Assembly: GCA_000803105.1 (NCBI GenBank)
Contig: JTDA01000010.1
Coordinates: 62,001-126,000, forward strand
Direction of reading: 5' to 3'
DNA from: Coprobacter secundus
Lineage (GTDB): Bacteria; Bacteroidota; Bacteroidia; Bacteroidales; Coprobacteraceae
Length of the DNA: 64,000 bases
Both the position numbers and the translations under genes were made by a program. Shown here piece after piece: positions 54,470 to 63,925 of this stretch (its first letter is position 1; every line of letters begins with the position of its first letter). The notes beneath the pieces are model-generated. The model worked only from the letters and a program-made list of their open reading frames with translations, did no database searches and was not told where the DNA came from.

Positions 54470-55711
54470 TTAAAAAAAACTATCCACCTGTTCGTCAATA
54501 TACGGGATGGCATCAAAACGACCTTGCAAATATGCCTTCTCTGCATCCAGTCCGTCGCGGAAATCTTTGTAATCAAACAGCGAATACAAATCCGAGGACC
54601 CGTCATCCCGTTTGTTGACAAAATATATCTGATCCTTACGCAACTTGTTGGTATTAAGCAGGTATGTATTGTGTGTAGTATATATCAGCTGCGCTGATTC
54701 GCTTTTATTGAACAAACCGATAATATACTCTACCAGTTTTATATGCAGCTGCGTTTCGATTTCATCTATCAACAAGATTTTATTATTCTTGACGATATCC
54801 AGAATCGTCAGCATCATACTGAATAAACGCTGTGTTCCATCAGACTCTTCTGCAAAAAAGTTGAAAGGAACATCCGGGTTATTCCTGTGATAGGTCGTAA
54901 TGACCAGCTGTGGTTTCTGAATATCTTCTACCGACAATATTTGATTGTCTGCAGGGTCAATCACTGCAGTCGAAAATACTTTATTCTCATGCCTACTTTC
55001 GATTTTGACAATGTCGCTGTCGGCCATTCGCAGCACATTAAGAAACTGCTCTTTGTTCTCATTCAACAAGCGCTCGATAGAGAACGAATTATATCCGAAA
55101 TAATTCAGAATAAAACGCTCATTGAAATACCGAAAAACATCTTTTGCGACATCTCGATCCATCTGACTGGCACGCGACACAAAAAGCGTTTTCTTGGACG
55201 TATTGGCAGCAACATCCATAGGACGGCGAATCACCGATCGGAATTCATATATATCCTTTTTATCGGGCCCCTTGGTCTCATCACGAGAAAATACCAGTGA
55301 ACGACGGCCATTCGGATAATAGTAAAGTGCCTCTTTCAGTATCTCAACTTTATTGAGTTCAAAAGAATATTCATATTCGATACCGTCAAGAAGGAAGCGA
55401 ATGAAGAATGTGCTCGGCTTGCCAATGCCCCCGAATTTGAACGGAGTAAAGGCAAATATCGTATTCTCGTTGTAATTATGAGATGAAAATATCATTCCCA
55501 CACAAGCGCGAATAGCCTTGATAACACTACTCTTTCCTGAGGCATTTGCACCGTAAATGGCAACAGTTTTAAGCAAACGCTCATCACCGCATACAAATGT
55601 ATTTTCTTCCAGTTCCTTTGCCTTTTTTGTCTGTATGCTCGCTGCCTGCATATCCAGTACCACCTCATCTTTAATTGAGAAGAAGTTGCTCAAACGAATT
55701 TCAAGTACCAT
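54470..55711 (-). CDS. rloA: RloA-like AAA ATPase (AbiLi-type sensor)
   Basis: 413 residues from the ATG at 55711; a TTG four codons upstream has a GGAGG run right after it, and that run better serves as a ribosome site for the ATG. AAA_15/21-type SMC-like ATPase: Walker A IYGANASGKSSVIKAI (Lys60), a signature-like EESDGTQRLFSMM, Walker B KILLIDEIETQLH, and the switch His in YTTHNTYLLNT. The N-terminal IRLSNFFSIKDEVVLDMQ opening is typical of the family. It pairs with RloB as an abortive-infection module. The surrounding region holds remnants of other defence-type genes. Confidence 0.88.
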   Translation of the reverse strand: MVLEIRLSNFFSIKDEVVLDMQAASIQTKKAKELEENTFVCGDERLLKTVAIYGANASGKSSVIKAIRACVGMIFSSHNYNENTIFAFTPFKFGGIGKPSTFFIRFLLDGIEYEYSFELNKVEILKEALYYYPNGRRSLVFSRDETKGPDKKDIYEFRSVIRRPMDVAANTSKKTLFVSRASQMDRDVAKDVFRYFNERFILNYFGYNSFSIERLLNENKEQFLNVLRMADSDIVKIESRHENKVFSTAVIDPADNQILSVEDIQKPQLVITTYHRNNPDVPFNFFAEESDGTQRLFSMMLTILDIVKNNKILLIDEIETQLHIKLVEYIIGLFNKSESAQLIYTTHNTYLLNTNKLRKDQIYFVNKRDDGSSDLYSLFDYKDFRDGLDAEKAYLQGRFDAIPYIDEQVDSFF

Positions 55712-55723
55712 TTTAGCCTCCAA

Positions 55724-56351
55724 ATTTGTAATTCTTTCGCAAATATAGCAAATTAAATGCCAAAATCATAATCCAGGCAACTTTTTATGGATTAGAGGGA
55801 GCCTGCATAAAGTATTGTTATATCGGGATCGTTCGACAACCCAAAGAATAATGTCTCTATATCTGTGTGTGCATTCACAGCTTGCAACTCATAAATCTTT
55901 GAATTGGCTAACGCAATTTGACACGTTTACAATGGCTCAACTTTATATGCCATTTGCATGGTCGATGCGCACTTGTCCGCTATACAGTTCGATAGCCTTT
56001 AGGGTAGACTAATACCCCGAATGGTATTTGTCACAGGGAGTACTGTCCAATACAAGCAGTAAGCCGAAACATGAAAGATTGTCCGAAACGATACAAAAAA
56101 CTGTATATTGAAACATATTTCTTAAGACGCTATATCTTTGTTTTTATGGGAAGGTGCATTTTGTTTTTGACTGTTGTTTTTAGTATCGGATAGAATTTCT
56201 GTTCGGATATACTTATCTCCCCTCTTCTGTTTTCTCCGGATGGGGGATGGTGAACCGGTACTTTCATCCTAAAAAGGGGTATAAAGGTTATTTATTGGTT
56301 TTAATTCGATATTTATTGTGAAGATTTTCTGCAAATCTGACAGAAAGTGAA
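55724..56351. other. Intergenic stretch, no supported gene
   Basis: Between rloA and radA. Short open frames occur (for example 55815-56012 on the plus strand) but their translations match nothing and they are interrupted. On the minus strand a patchy frame (LKAIELYSGQVRIDH ... stops) could be a long-dead gene. No repeat, RNA gene or attachment site could be seen. Confidence 0.4.
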
Positions 56352-56360
56352 TATATTTGT
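56352..56360 (+). promoter_or_regulatory. -7 box for radA
   Basis: TATATTTGT is an exact match to TAnnTTTG and lies 24 bases before the radA ATG. Confidence 0.6.
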
Positions 56361-56383
56361 TTTCTAAAAACTAATCATAGAAG

Positions 56384-57751
56384 ATGGATAAAGCTAAATC
56401 GGTATATGTATGCAGCAACTGCGGGGCCGATTCTCCGAAATGGATAGGGAAATGTCCGGTGTGCGGGGAATGGAACACGTATGTGGAGGAGATTGTTTCC
56501 AAGGCGGCTCCCCAGCGGTCGGCTTACATACCGGAGGACAAATCGAAGGTGAAGCCCGTGAGGATACATGAGGTGACGACATCGGAGGACCCTCGTATAG
56601 ACTTATGCAATACGGAGCTGAACCGAGTTCTGGGGGGCGGACTGGTCCCGGGCTCGCTGGTGCTTATCGGCGGTGAGCCGGGTATAGGGAAGTCTACTCT
56701 TGTCTTGCAGACGGTACTGGGCATCGAGGGCAAAAGGGTGCTGTACGTGTCGGGCGAAGAGAGCGCCAAGCAGCTAAAGCTCAGGGCCGACCGGCTGGAG
56801 CATGTGAACGCGGACTGCTATATCGTATGTGAGACTTCGCTGGAAAATATTTTTGTGCATATAAAGAATACGCAACCCGATATCGTGGTGATAGATTCTA
56901 TACAGACGATTTCGACGGAGCTTGTGGAGTCATCGCCGGGGAGCGTGTCGCAGGTGCGGGAGTGCTCGGCCTCGATATTGAAGTTTGCCAAGGAGACGGG
57001 TACTCCGGTGCTCCTCATCGGACATATCAACAAGGAGGGCAGCATCGCCGGCCCGAAGGTGCTGGAACATATCGTGGACACGGTGTTGCAGTTTGAGGGC
57101 GACCAACATTATATGTACCGGATATTGCGCTCGATAAAGAACCGTTTCGGGAGCACGGCGGAGCTGGGCATTTACGAGATGCGGCAGAACGGGCTCAGGG
57201 AGGTGAGCAACCCGTCGGAACTGTTGTTGTCGCAGAATCATGAGGGACTGAGCGGCGTGGCTATCGCTGCGGCTATAGAGGGGATACGTCCTTTCTTGAT
57301 AGAGACACAGTCGCTGGTGAGCACGGCGGCTTACGGCACGCCTCAGCGTTCGGCTACGGGGTTCGACATCCGGCGCATGAATATGTTGCTGGCGGTTCTT
57401 GAAAAACGGGTGGGCTTCAAACTGGCTCAGAAGGATGTTTTTCTCAATATCGCGGGCGGCCTGCGCGTGAACGACCCGGCGATGGACTTGGGTGTCATCA
57501 GCGCCATTCTCTCGTCAAACATGGACTTGGCTATCGAAAACTTGACGTGCATGACGGGCGAGGTGGGGCTCTCGGGCGAGATACGTCCGGTAAACCGCAT
57601 CGAACAGAGGATACTGGAGGCGGAAAAGCTGGGCTTCGGACGGATTCTTATTCCGTACAATAATTTGAAGGGTTTTGATACAAAGAAATTGAATATAGAA
57701 ATCATTCCGGTAAGGAAGGTGGAGGAGGCTTTCCGGCAATTGTTCGGATAG
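56384..57751 (+). CDS. radA: DNA repair protein RadA
   Basis: 455 residues. A C4 zinc finger (Cys10, Cys13, Cys24, Cys27 in YVCSNCGADSPKWIGKCPVC) precedes a RecA-like ATPase with Walker A GGEPGIGKSTL (Lys103), the RadA-specific loop SIKNRFGST, and a Lon-protease-like C-terminal domain (VFLNIAGGLRV, LSGEIRPVNRIEQRI). Length equals E. coli RadA (460). It promotes branch migration and processing of recombination intermediates. The FAD protein gene starts 8 bases downstream, so the two are probably co-transcribed. Confidence 0.97.
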   Translation: MDKAKSVYVCSNCGADSPKWIGKCPVCGEWNTYVEEIVSKAAPQRSAYIPEDKSKVKPVRIHEVTTSEDPRIDLCNTELNRVLGGGLVPGSLVLIGGEPGIGKSTLVLQTVLGIEGKRVLYVSGEESAKQLKLRADRLEHVNADCYIVCETSLENIFVHIKNTQPDIVVIDSIQTISTELVESSPGSVSQVRECSASILKFAKETGTPVLLIGHINKEGSIAGPKVLEHIVDTVLQFEGDQHYMYRILRSIKNRFGSTAELGIYEMRQNGLREVSNPSELLLSQNHEGLSGVAIAAAIEGIRPFLIETQSLVSTAAYGTPQRSATGFDIRRMNMLLAVLEKRVGFKLAQKDVFLNIAGGLRVNDPAMDLGVISAILSSNMDLAIENLTCMTGEVGLSGEIRPVNRIEQRILEAEKLGFGRILIPYNNLKGFDTKKLNIEIIPVRKVEEAFRQLFG

Positions 57752-57759
57752 GGATTGTT

Positions 57760-59313
57760 ATGATAAAGGAGATGAATCTCAGGGTTCTGCCGCAACAGGC
57801 AGCTTCTGAACAGGATTTGAAAGTGTACATCGGCAAAAATATGGCCGTAGATGTGTCGGCGATACATGCGGTACGTGTGTTGAAGCGTTCTATCGATGCC
57901 CGCCAGCGAACGATACTGGTCAATCTGAGTGTACGGGTGTATATAAACGAGCTGCCTGATGATGACGGGTATCAGCGCATCGAATACGGGGATGTCTCGG
58001 ACAGGCCCGAGGTGATTGTGGTGGGTGCAGGGCCTGCGGGCCTTTTTGCGGCGTTGCGGCTGATAGAACGGGGGCTGCGTCCTGTGATTATAGAACGGGG
58101 CAAGAATGTGCACGACCGTAAAAAGGATATTGCGCTTATCAGCCGTGAGCACAGGGTAGACAGCGAGTCGAACTATAGCTTCGGCGAGGGCGGCGCGGGT
58201 GCTTATTCGGACGGAAAGCTTTATACGCGGAGCAAGAAAAGGGGGTCGGTAGAGCGCATCTTGAATATCTTCTGCCAGCACGGGGCGAGCACGTCTATTT
58301 TGTCGGACGCTCATCCTCATATCGGGACGGACAAGTTGCCGGGAGTGATTGAAAATATGCGCAAGCAGATTATCGCTTCGGGCGGAGAGGTGCATTTCGA
58401 GACCCGGATGGAGAGGCTTGTCATCGAAAACAAGAGGGTCGTGGGTGTGGAGACTCATAACGGGAAGTTTTTCCGGGGGAAAGTCATTTTGGCTACGGGC
58501 CATTCGGCGCGTGATGTGTATAACGGATTGTTTGACAACGATATTTTGCTGGAGGCCAAGGGTATTGCCGTAGGGGTACGGCTCGAGCATCCGCAGAGGC
58601 TTATCGACCAGATACAGTATCATAGTGCCAAGGGGCGGGGCGAGTATTTGCCGGCAGCGGAGTACAGCTTCGTCACCCAATCGCGGGGACGGGGGGTCTA
58701 TTCTTTCTGCATGTGCCCGGGCGGATTCGTGGTACCGGCTGCCAGTGGTCCCGAACAGCTGGTAGTGAACGGCATGTCGCCATCGAACCGAGGGTCGAAA
58801 TGGGCCAACTCGGGCATGGTGGTAGAGGTGAGGCCCGAGGACTTGCCGCAGTATGAGAAATATGGTGTACTGGCCGTGATGAAGTTCCAGGAGGAGCTGG
58901 AACGGACTTGCTATGTCAACGGCAATTGCCGGCAGACGGCTCCTGCCCAGCGTATGACGGATTTTGTGAACAAGGCGGTGTCGTATGACTTGCCGGTATC
59001 GTCTTATGCTCCGGGGGTAATTTCGTCCCCTCTTCATTTTTGGATGCCGGAGTTTATAACCGAACGGTTGCGGGAGGGTTTTCTTCATTTCGGGAGGATT
59101 TCGAAAGGGTTCCTCACACGGGAGGCTCTAATGATTGCCGTGGAAAGCCGGACTTCGGCTCCTGTGCGTATTCCGCGGGATAAGGAAAGGCTCGAACATG
59201 TCACTTTGCCGGGGTTGTTCCCGTGTGGCGAGGGTGCCGGATATGCGGGCGGTATCGTGTCGGCGGCTATCGATGGCGAGCGTTGTGCCGATGCGATTGC
59301 GGAACTGTCGTAA
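57760..59313 (+). CDS. FAD-dependent oxidoreductase (NAD(P)/FAD-dependent, HI0933/YdhS-like)
   Basis: 517 residues. An N-terminal segment of about 80 residues (KEMNLRVLPQQAA ... VRVYINELP) precedes the FAD Rossmann fold VIVVGAGPAGLFAALRLIER (GxGxxG at Gly89-Gly94), ATGHSARDVYNGL and a final FPCGEGAGYAGGIVSAAIDG. The family is annotated as FAD-dependent protein or dehydrogenase; its substrate is unknown. SESNYSFGEGGAGAYSDGKL is typical. It lies 8 bases after radA and 39 before cstA, all on the plus strand. Confidence 0.88.
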   Translation: MIKEMNLRVLPQQAASEQDLKVYIGKNMAVDVSAIHAVRVLKRSIDARQRTILVNLSVRVYINELPDDDGYQRIEYGDVSDRPEVIVVGAGPAGLFAALRLIERGLRPVIIERGKNVHDRKKDIALISREHRVDSESNYSFGEGGAGAYSDGKLYTRSKKRGSVERILNIFCQHGASTSILSDAHPHIGTDKLPGVIENMRKQIIASGGEVHFETRMERLVIENKRVVGVETHNGKFFRGKVILATGHSARDVYNGLFDNDILLEAKGIAVGVRLEHPQRLIDQIQYHSAKGRGEYLPAAEYSFVTQSRGRGVYSFCMCPGGFVVPAASGPEQLVVNGMSPSNRGSKWANSGMVVEVRPEDLPQYEKYGVLAVMKFQEELERTCYVNGNCRQTAPAQRMTDFVNKAVSYDLPVSSYAPGVISSPLHFWMPEFITERLREGFLHFGRISKGFLTREALMIAVESRTSAPVRIPRDKERLEHVTLPGLFPCGEGAGYAGGIVSAAIDGERCADAIAELS

Positions 59314-59352
59314 GTCTTATTTATAGAATTAACCTTTATATTTAAATATATT

Positions 59353-60828
59353 ATGATCACATTTTGCATTGCCCTGCTGGTATTGATTGGGGGCTATTTT
59401 ACGTATGGTAAGTTTGTGGAGAAGATTTTCGGGGTGGACCCTAACCGCCAAACTCCGGCGGTGGCCAATCCCGACGGGGTGGATTTCGTGCCTCTGCCCC
59501 GGTGGAAAATTTTCATGATTCAGTTTCTGAATATCGCCGGACTGGGCCCTATCTTCGGGGCTATCATGGGGGCGCGTTTCGGTACGTCTTCTTTTTTATG
59601 GATTGTCTTCGGTACTATCTTTGCGGGGGCCGTGCATGATTATCTGTCGGGGATGATTTCGGTACGTCACAACGGGGAGAGCCTTCCTGAGACCATCGGC
59701 CGTTATCTGGGGCTTACGACCAAACAGATTATGCGGGGCTTTACCGTTATATTGATGATTCTCGTGGGGGCGGTCTTCGTTGCAGGGCCTGCCGAGCTGT
59801 TGGCGATGTTGACGCCAAAGCATCTCGATACGACTTTCTGGATTTATGTCATTTTTATTTATTACATCGTGGCTACTTTGTTCCCGATAGACAAGATTAT
59901 CGGGCGCATATATCCGTTCTTCGCGGCAACTTTGCTGTTCATGGCCGTCGGCATACTGTGTGTGCTGCTGATAAAGTTTCCGGGTATTCCCGAGATTACC
60001 GACGGTTTGCAGAATATGCATCCCAATGCCGCTACTTCTCCTATTTTCCCGATGTTGTTTATCAGTATCGCATGCGGTGCCATATCGGGCTTCCATGCTA
60101 CGCAGTCGCCATTGATGGCCCGTTGCATGACCAATGAGAAACAGGGGCGTTCTATCTTCTACGGGTCTATGGTCACCGAAGGTATCGTGGCTCTGATTTG
60201 GGCGGCGGCAGCGACTTACTTTTTCAGTCCGGAAGGGCAACAGGAATTCGGTGTCATCGGTCATGAGGCCGAGGTAAACGGCAGTGCGGCGATTATCGTA
60301 CAGAAGATTTCGGAAGGTTGGCTGGGTGTCGTGGGCGGCGTACTCGCCATACTGGGTGTCGTGGCTGCTCCTATTACTTCGGGCGATACGGCTTTCCGCT
60401 CGGCAAGGCTTATCATTGCGGACTTTATGCACTATGAGCAGAAGTCTATCGCCAAGAGGCTGACCATCTGCGTACCTCTGTTTGTCGTGGCGATTGCGAT
60501 TCTGGTGTACAGCCTGGCGGACAAGGATGGTTTTGAAATGATTTGGCGATATTTTGCGTGGTGCAACCAGACGCTGGCTGTATTTACTTTATGGGCTGTG
60601 ACGGTATATCTTACCCAGAAGCGCAAACAGTACTGGGTTACTCTCGTCCCTGCCCTCTTTATGACATCGGTGGTGGTGACGTATATTTGTTATGACCCGG
60701 TGGGTATGAGCCTGCCCTACCCTGTGGCATGGGGTATCGGTGTTGCTGCTACTGTCTTTTCGGGGGTATGGTTCTTCGTCAAGTTGCCTAAGTTGAGGGC
60801 TGCGACGGGCTTGTTGTCCAAGGAGTAA
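59353..60828 (+). CDS. cstA: Carbon starvation protein CstA-family transporter
   Basis: 491 residues with about 12-14 hydrophobic segments. CstA signatures are NIAGLGPIFGAIMGARFGTS, HDYLSGMISVRHNGESLPET, ISGFHATQSPLMARCMTNEK and APITSGDTAFRSARLI. The family imports peptides or pyruvate under carbon limitation; this shorter form (E. coli CstA has 701) is common in Bacteroidetes. It has a short extra N-terminus with one membrane helix. The ATG at 59353 follows an AT-rich leader. A terminator-like hairpin lies at 60976-61018. Confidence 0.92.
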   Translation: MITFCIALLVLIGGYFTYGKFVEKIFGVDPNRQTPAVANPDGVDFVPLPRWKIFMIQFLNIAGLGPIFGAIMGARFGTSSFLWIVFGTIFAGAVHDYLSGMISVRHNGESLPETIGRYLGLTTKQIMRGFTVILMILVGAVFVAGPAELLAMLTPKHLDTTFWIYVIFIYYIVATLFPIDKIIGRIYPFFAATLLFMAVGILCVLLIKFPGIPEITDGLQNMHPNAATSPIFPMLFISIACGAISGFHATQSPLMARCMTNEKQGRSIFYGSMVTEGIVALIWAAAATYFFSPEGQQEFGVIGHEAEVNGSAAIIVQKISEGWLGVVGGVLAILGVVAAPITSGDTAFRSARLIIADFMHYEQKSIAKRLTICVPLFVVAIAILVYSLADKDGFEMIWRYFAWCNQTLAVFTLWAVTVYLTQKRKQYWVTLVPALFMTSVVVTYICYDPVGMSLPYPVAWGIGVAATVFSGVWFFVKLPKLRAATGLLSKE

Positions 60829-60975
60829 CGGCCGGCAGCCTGGTTTTACAGGAACAATTTCCAACCAGAGCATGGGCGATATCCAGACCGGCTCTGCATT
60901 TTTAGGGAAATTTTTTCTGGGGCTACATTCGGGGAAATAATTCTAAACATATTTTTATTGAAATGAATTTTTTGA

Positions 60976-61018
60976 GTGTCGGCGGCTTCCTTTCGGGGAA
61001 TGCGGCCGTCACTTTTTT
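60976..61018 (+). terminator. Intrinsic terminator after cstA
   Basis: GTGTCGGCGGCTTCC (60976-60990) pairs with GGAATGCGGCCGTCAC with two mismatches and one bulge, followed by six T residues (61013-61018). On the other strand the stem is followed by CAAAAAATTC, so only the plus-strand direction is well supported. Confidence 0.65.
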
Positions 61019-61104
61019 GTGGTCGAATATCTCCTCCTGAGAGGTATGTAATAGTGTGATGAGCAGCCTGGGTCAAGGAGCTTTTAGTGGTGCGATTTGT
61101 TAAG

Positions 61105-61660
61105 TTTAGTGACTATTTTGATTTTGAGTAGCTGTGCACAGACGTCACACACCCCCGACCCCTCTCCAGAGGGGAGTTCTGATATGCTAATTTCTTCTTG
61201 ATAATAAATGGTTTAGAGTGTTGGTTTCCACTCTCCAGAGGGGATAAAGGGGGGGTGACGATGAGGGGCACGGCTTGGGTAGAGGTGTTTTTGCTGCTGT
61301 TTGGATAGGCGGTATCTGTCGGCTTCAGTGACTGCTTTGGTTTTTAGGCAGCTGTGCACAGACGTCACACACCCCCCGCCCCTCTCCAGAGGGGAGTTTT
61401 GTGGTGCTTGTTTCTTGTTGATAGTGAGAGGTTTATGGTGTTGTGAATTCCCCTCTTGAGAGGGGATTAAGGGGTGTGTGACGATGAGGGGCACGGCTTG
61501 GGTAGAGGTGATTTTGCTGCTGTTTGGAAAGGTGGTATCTGTCGGCTTCAGTGACTGCTTTGGTTTTTAGGCAGCTGTGCGCGGACGTCACACACCCCCG
61601 ACCCCTCTCAAGAGGGGAGTTCTGATATGCTACTTCCTGTTTGATAATAAATGGTTTAGA
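61105..61660. repeat. Tandem array of ~220-bp units with inverted palindromic arms
   Basis: Two full units and one partial unit follow each other: GCTGTGCACA at 61131 and 61351, and the same site (GCTGTGCGCG) at 61574, give periods of 220 and 223 bases. Each unit holds CGTCACACACCCCC plus a CCCCTCTCCAGAGGGG palindrome, then about 50 bases, then a near-inverted copy (CCCCTCTTGAGAGGGG then GGGGTGTGTGACG). So each unit can fold into one long hairpin. Fragments of the same motif lie at 53361-53395 and 63893-63925. No spacers of CRISPR type are present and no protein is encoded. Confidence 0.75.
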
Positions 61661-61709
61661 GGGGTGGTTGGGGATACTGATTTATATTTTGAAAATGAAG
61701 GTATTAGAA

Positions 61710-63674
61710 TCATCCGGTAAAGGAACACCAGTTACCTCGATGCCTCATAATATAGTACCCTCCGTCTTCATACCAGACTTCTAAATTATGGTGTAACCCG
61801 ACAGTGGGAATGCGGGTATATCGTACTCCGTCACCGTCTACAAACGAGTCTCTCTGTATCGTATGGTCATAGTCGAAATATATGTGGTCAGACCCACTGG
61901 CAGTTCCTCCCATTCCTCCCATAGAGGGGGAAGGCGGTGTATTATAATAGGTATAATTCATCTTGATGGTACCGTGGTCATACTCCCAACGTCCGTAACC
62001 GCTCACAACCGGATTGGTATATATCGTGAAGGAGTACTCTCCATTTTCTGCAAAGGTGATTACGGCTTCTGTATTGGTAATATAACATTCATAGGGTTCT
62101 TGGTCTGCCGGTGCAGGTGGGGTTATGTAGGACCAACTGCCGACAATAGAGAAGTCTGTCCCGTCAGGAAGTTGTATCCCGGAATCTCCTTCTTCCGGTT
62201 CTTCCGCTCCGTCGAGGTCGAACCGGTTGCGAGGCTCGGCTTTATACATCGTATTTCCCCACATGACATAGGGGCATACGGTGTATTCCGTATTTTCTTC
62301 GAGTCCGTCGAAGGTGTGCGACAGCGGATTTTCAAATTTTTCATTGTACATATATTCCCGGGAGGCAGACCGTGCTACCAGATTTTCATCCCGATACAAT
62401 GCAAGGCCTACTTGGGAAGCAAACAGTAAATCCCGCTTTACCGAATAGTCGACATAAGCCGAACGGCTGCTTTTATCTACTTTTATCGTTGCATTTTCGA
62501 AAGAAGGGAACAGATATGATTCTTTTTCGAAAAAGGTTTCGTCGAAAATGGATGCATTCAATTCGGCTCCTTCTCCGAAAATCGAGGCATCGGCTTTTGC
62601 GTCCACTTTCACACCTAATCCTGCGTTTATCTTCGAGTCTTTGTGACGGTTGAAGAAATCACTTTCTGTCAAATCGAAAACAAAGTTTCCAGACTCGTTC
62701 AACCCGAATTTGGGTTCTATCATGATTTTCATGTTTTCATTATTGCACACTTTCAATTTTACGGCTGTGGCGATACCGGCAAAAAAGTTGCCTTCGAGGG
62801 TCATGTTTGCTTTTGAAATTTCTAAATCACAATTTCCTTTATTATTCATTTCCCGGCCATTGCCTTCCCACATGCCGTCTTTATACGAAACAGCGTTGAC
62901 CATTTGTTTGGAATAGTTTACTCCGGCATTGACCGACACTCGTCCGTCGCCTTCGATTACTCCATACAACTGAAGTGCGGGTGTTATGATAATGTTACTT
63001 ATGGATGCAGAAAGGGGTATTTCGTTCCCGATAGGATGTCTCATAAGTTCAAATTTTCCTTTTGCAAATAGGCTGAAATCCAAATCTCCCGAAAACTTCG
63101 ACTGTAAGATGACGTATCCATAGGGCTTGTGTATGCGGTTATTGATGTCGATATGTATGTTGAGTTTAAATCCAAAATTTGCCGTTCCTGTAATAGTAGC
63201 TTTTCCTTGTTTTACGGAGATTGATTGTCCGAAGCAATAGAACCCGTCTTCGTCTTTTGAAATGCTGGCTCTCGTGACGGGAACCAAATCGATTGTTTGT
63301 TCCAGAACAAGACGGTCGAAGGCTTCATCCAGTGCTACCGGTTCGGTTTCTATCCGGTATGTCGCTCCTTCTTCTTCTACGCGGGTTACTCTGCCTAAAA
63401 AACCGGACGGCATATTTTCGTTCACTTCAGAAGTCAATAATATCTGCCCTACTTGAGGTAAGTCATCTCCCTTGATTGTATTATTGAGTACAAGTACGTC
63501 ATTATCAACGGAGACCACCGCATCGAGCTGTTGCTCATTTAATAATATGGTATTTTCGCCCAACTGCATCTCGGTAGACTCTGAACTGCCCGGTCCTCCG
63601 TCTTCTTCTGAACATGATACGGCTAAAAGGAAAAATGCTATTATTGAAAATAAACGTAAAAAATTCTTTTCCAT
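61710..63674 (-). CDS. Large hypothetical surface lipoprotein
   Basis: About 654 residues from the ATG at 63674 (12 codons further upstream are unlikely). A lipoprotein signal (IIAFFLLAVSC) is followed by acidic and Ser-rich residues (SEEDGGPGSSES). The first ~450 residues look like repeated beta-rich modules. A fibronectin-like segment (LSHTFDGLEENTEYTVCPYV, then MWGNTMYKAEPR) follows, then a Glu-rich linker and a ~130-residue C-terminal lipocalin-like domain with IVGSWSYITPP and ITFAENGEYSFTI. It is probably surface-exposed. No function can be assigned. Tandem repeats lie next to its 3-prime end. Confidence 0.65.
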   Translation of the reverse strand: MEKNFLRLFSIIAFFLLAVSCSEEDGGPGSSESTEMQLGENTILLNEQQLDAVVSVDNDVLVLNNTIKGDDLPQVGQILLTSEVNENMPSGFLGRVTRVEEEGATYRIETEPVALDEAFDRLVLEQTIDLVPVTRASISKDEDGFYCFGQSISVKQGKATITGTANFGFKLNIHIDINNRIHKPYGYVILQSKFSGDLDFSLFAKGKFELMRHPIGNEIPLSASISNIIITPALQLYGVIEGDGRVSVNAGVNYSKQMVNAVSYKDGMWEGNGREMNNKGNCDLEISKANMTLEGNFFAGIATAVKLKVCNNENMKIMIEPKFGLNESGNFVFDLTESDFFNRHKDSKINAGLGVKVDAKADASIFGEGAELNASIFDETFFEKESYLFPSFENATIKVDKSSRSAYVDYSVKRDLLFASQVGLALYRDENLVARSASREYMYNEKFENPLSHTFDGLEENTEYTVCPYVMWGNTMYKAEPRNRFDLDGAEEPEEGDSGIQLPDGTDFSIVGSWSYITPPAPADQEPYECYITNTEAVITFAENGEYSFTIYTNPVVSGYGRWEYDHGTIKMNYTYYNTPPSPSMGGMGGTASGSDHIYFDYDHTIQRDSFVDGDGVRYTRIPTVGLHHNLEVWYEDGGYYIMRHRGNWCSFTG

Positions 63675-63892
63675 ATTTAAATTAATAAAGGTTCTCTTTG
63701 GTGGGTGCAAATTTAAGTATATAATTTTTCAATAAAATATAATATGATTAATAAAAATATAACGGGATATGGGTGGATTGAAGGGGGCAAAGGGTATAGA
63801 TAATGTGTGCCTGAGCTAAAATGTTTTGTTTTTGGAAGTGGCGCTTATTAAGTTTTGATATTTACTTTTATTTGAAGTCATTATACACAAGT

Positions 63893-63925
63893 GTCACACA
63901 CCTCCAACCCCTCTCCAGAGGAGAG
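63893..63925 (+). repeat. Fragment of the CACACACC/CCCCTCT palindromic repeat
   Basis: GTCACACACCTCCAACCCCT followed by CTCCAGAGGAGAG. It matches one arm of the array at 61.1-61.7 kb. The stretch from 63711 to 64000 contains no gene. Confidence 0.6.

Noticed and set aside
55815..56012. Small gene between rloA and radA
   Set aside because: 65 codons, no recognisable pattern, no -7 box or conserved start, and the surrounding sequence looks degenerate.
61105..61660. CRISPR array
   Set aside because: Units are ~220 bases, nearly identical throughout and palindromic, with no 25-40 base unique spacers and no cas genes nearby.
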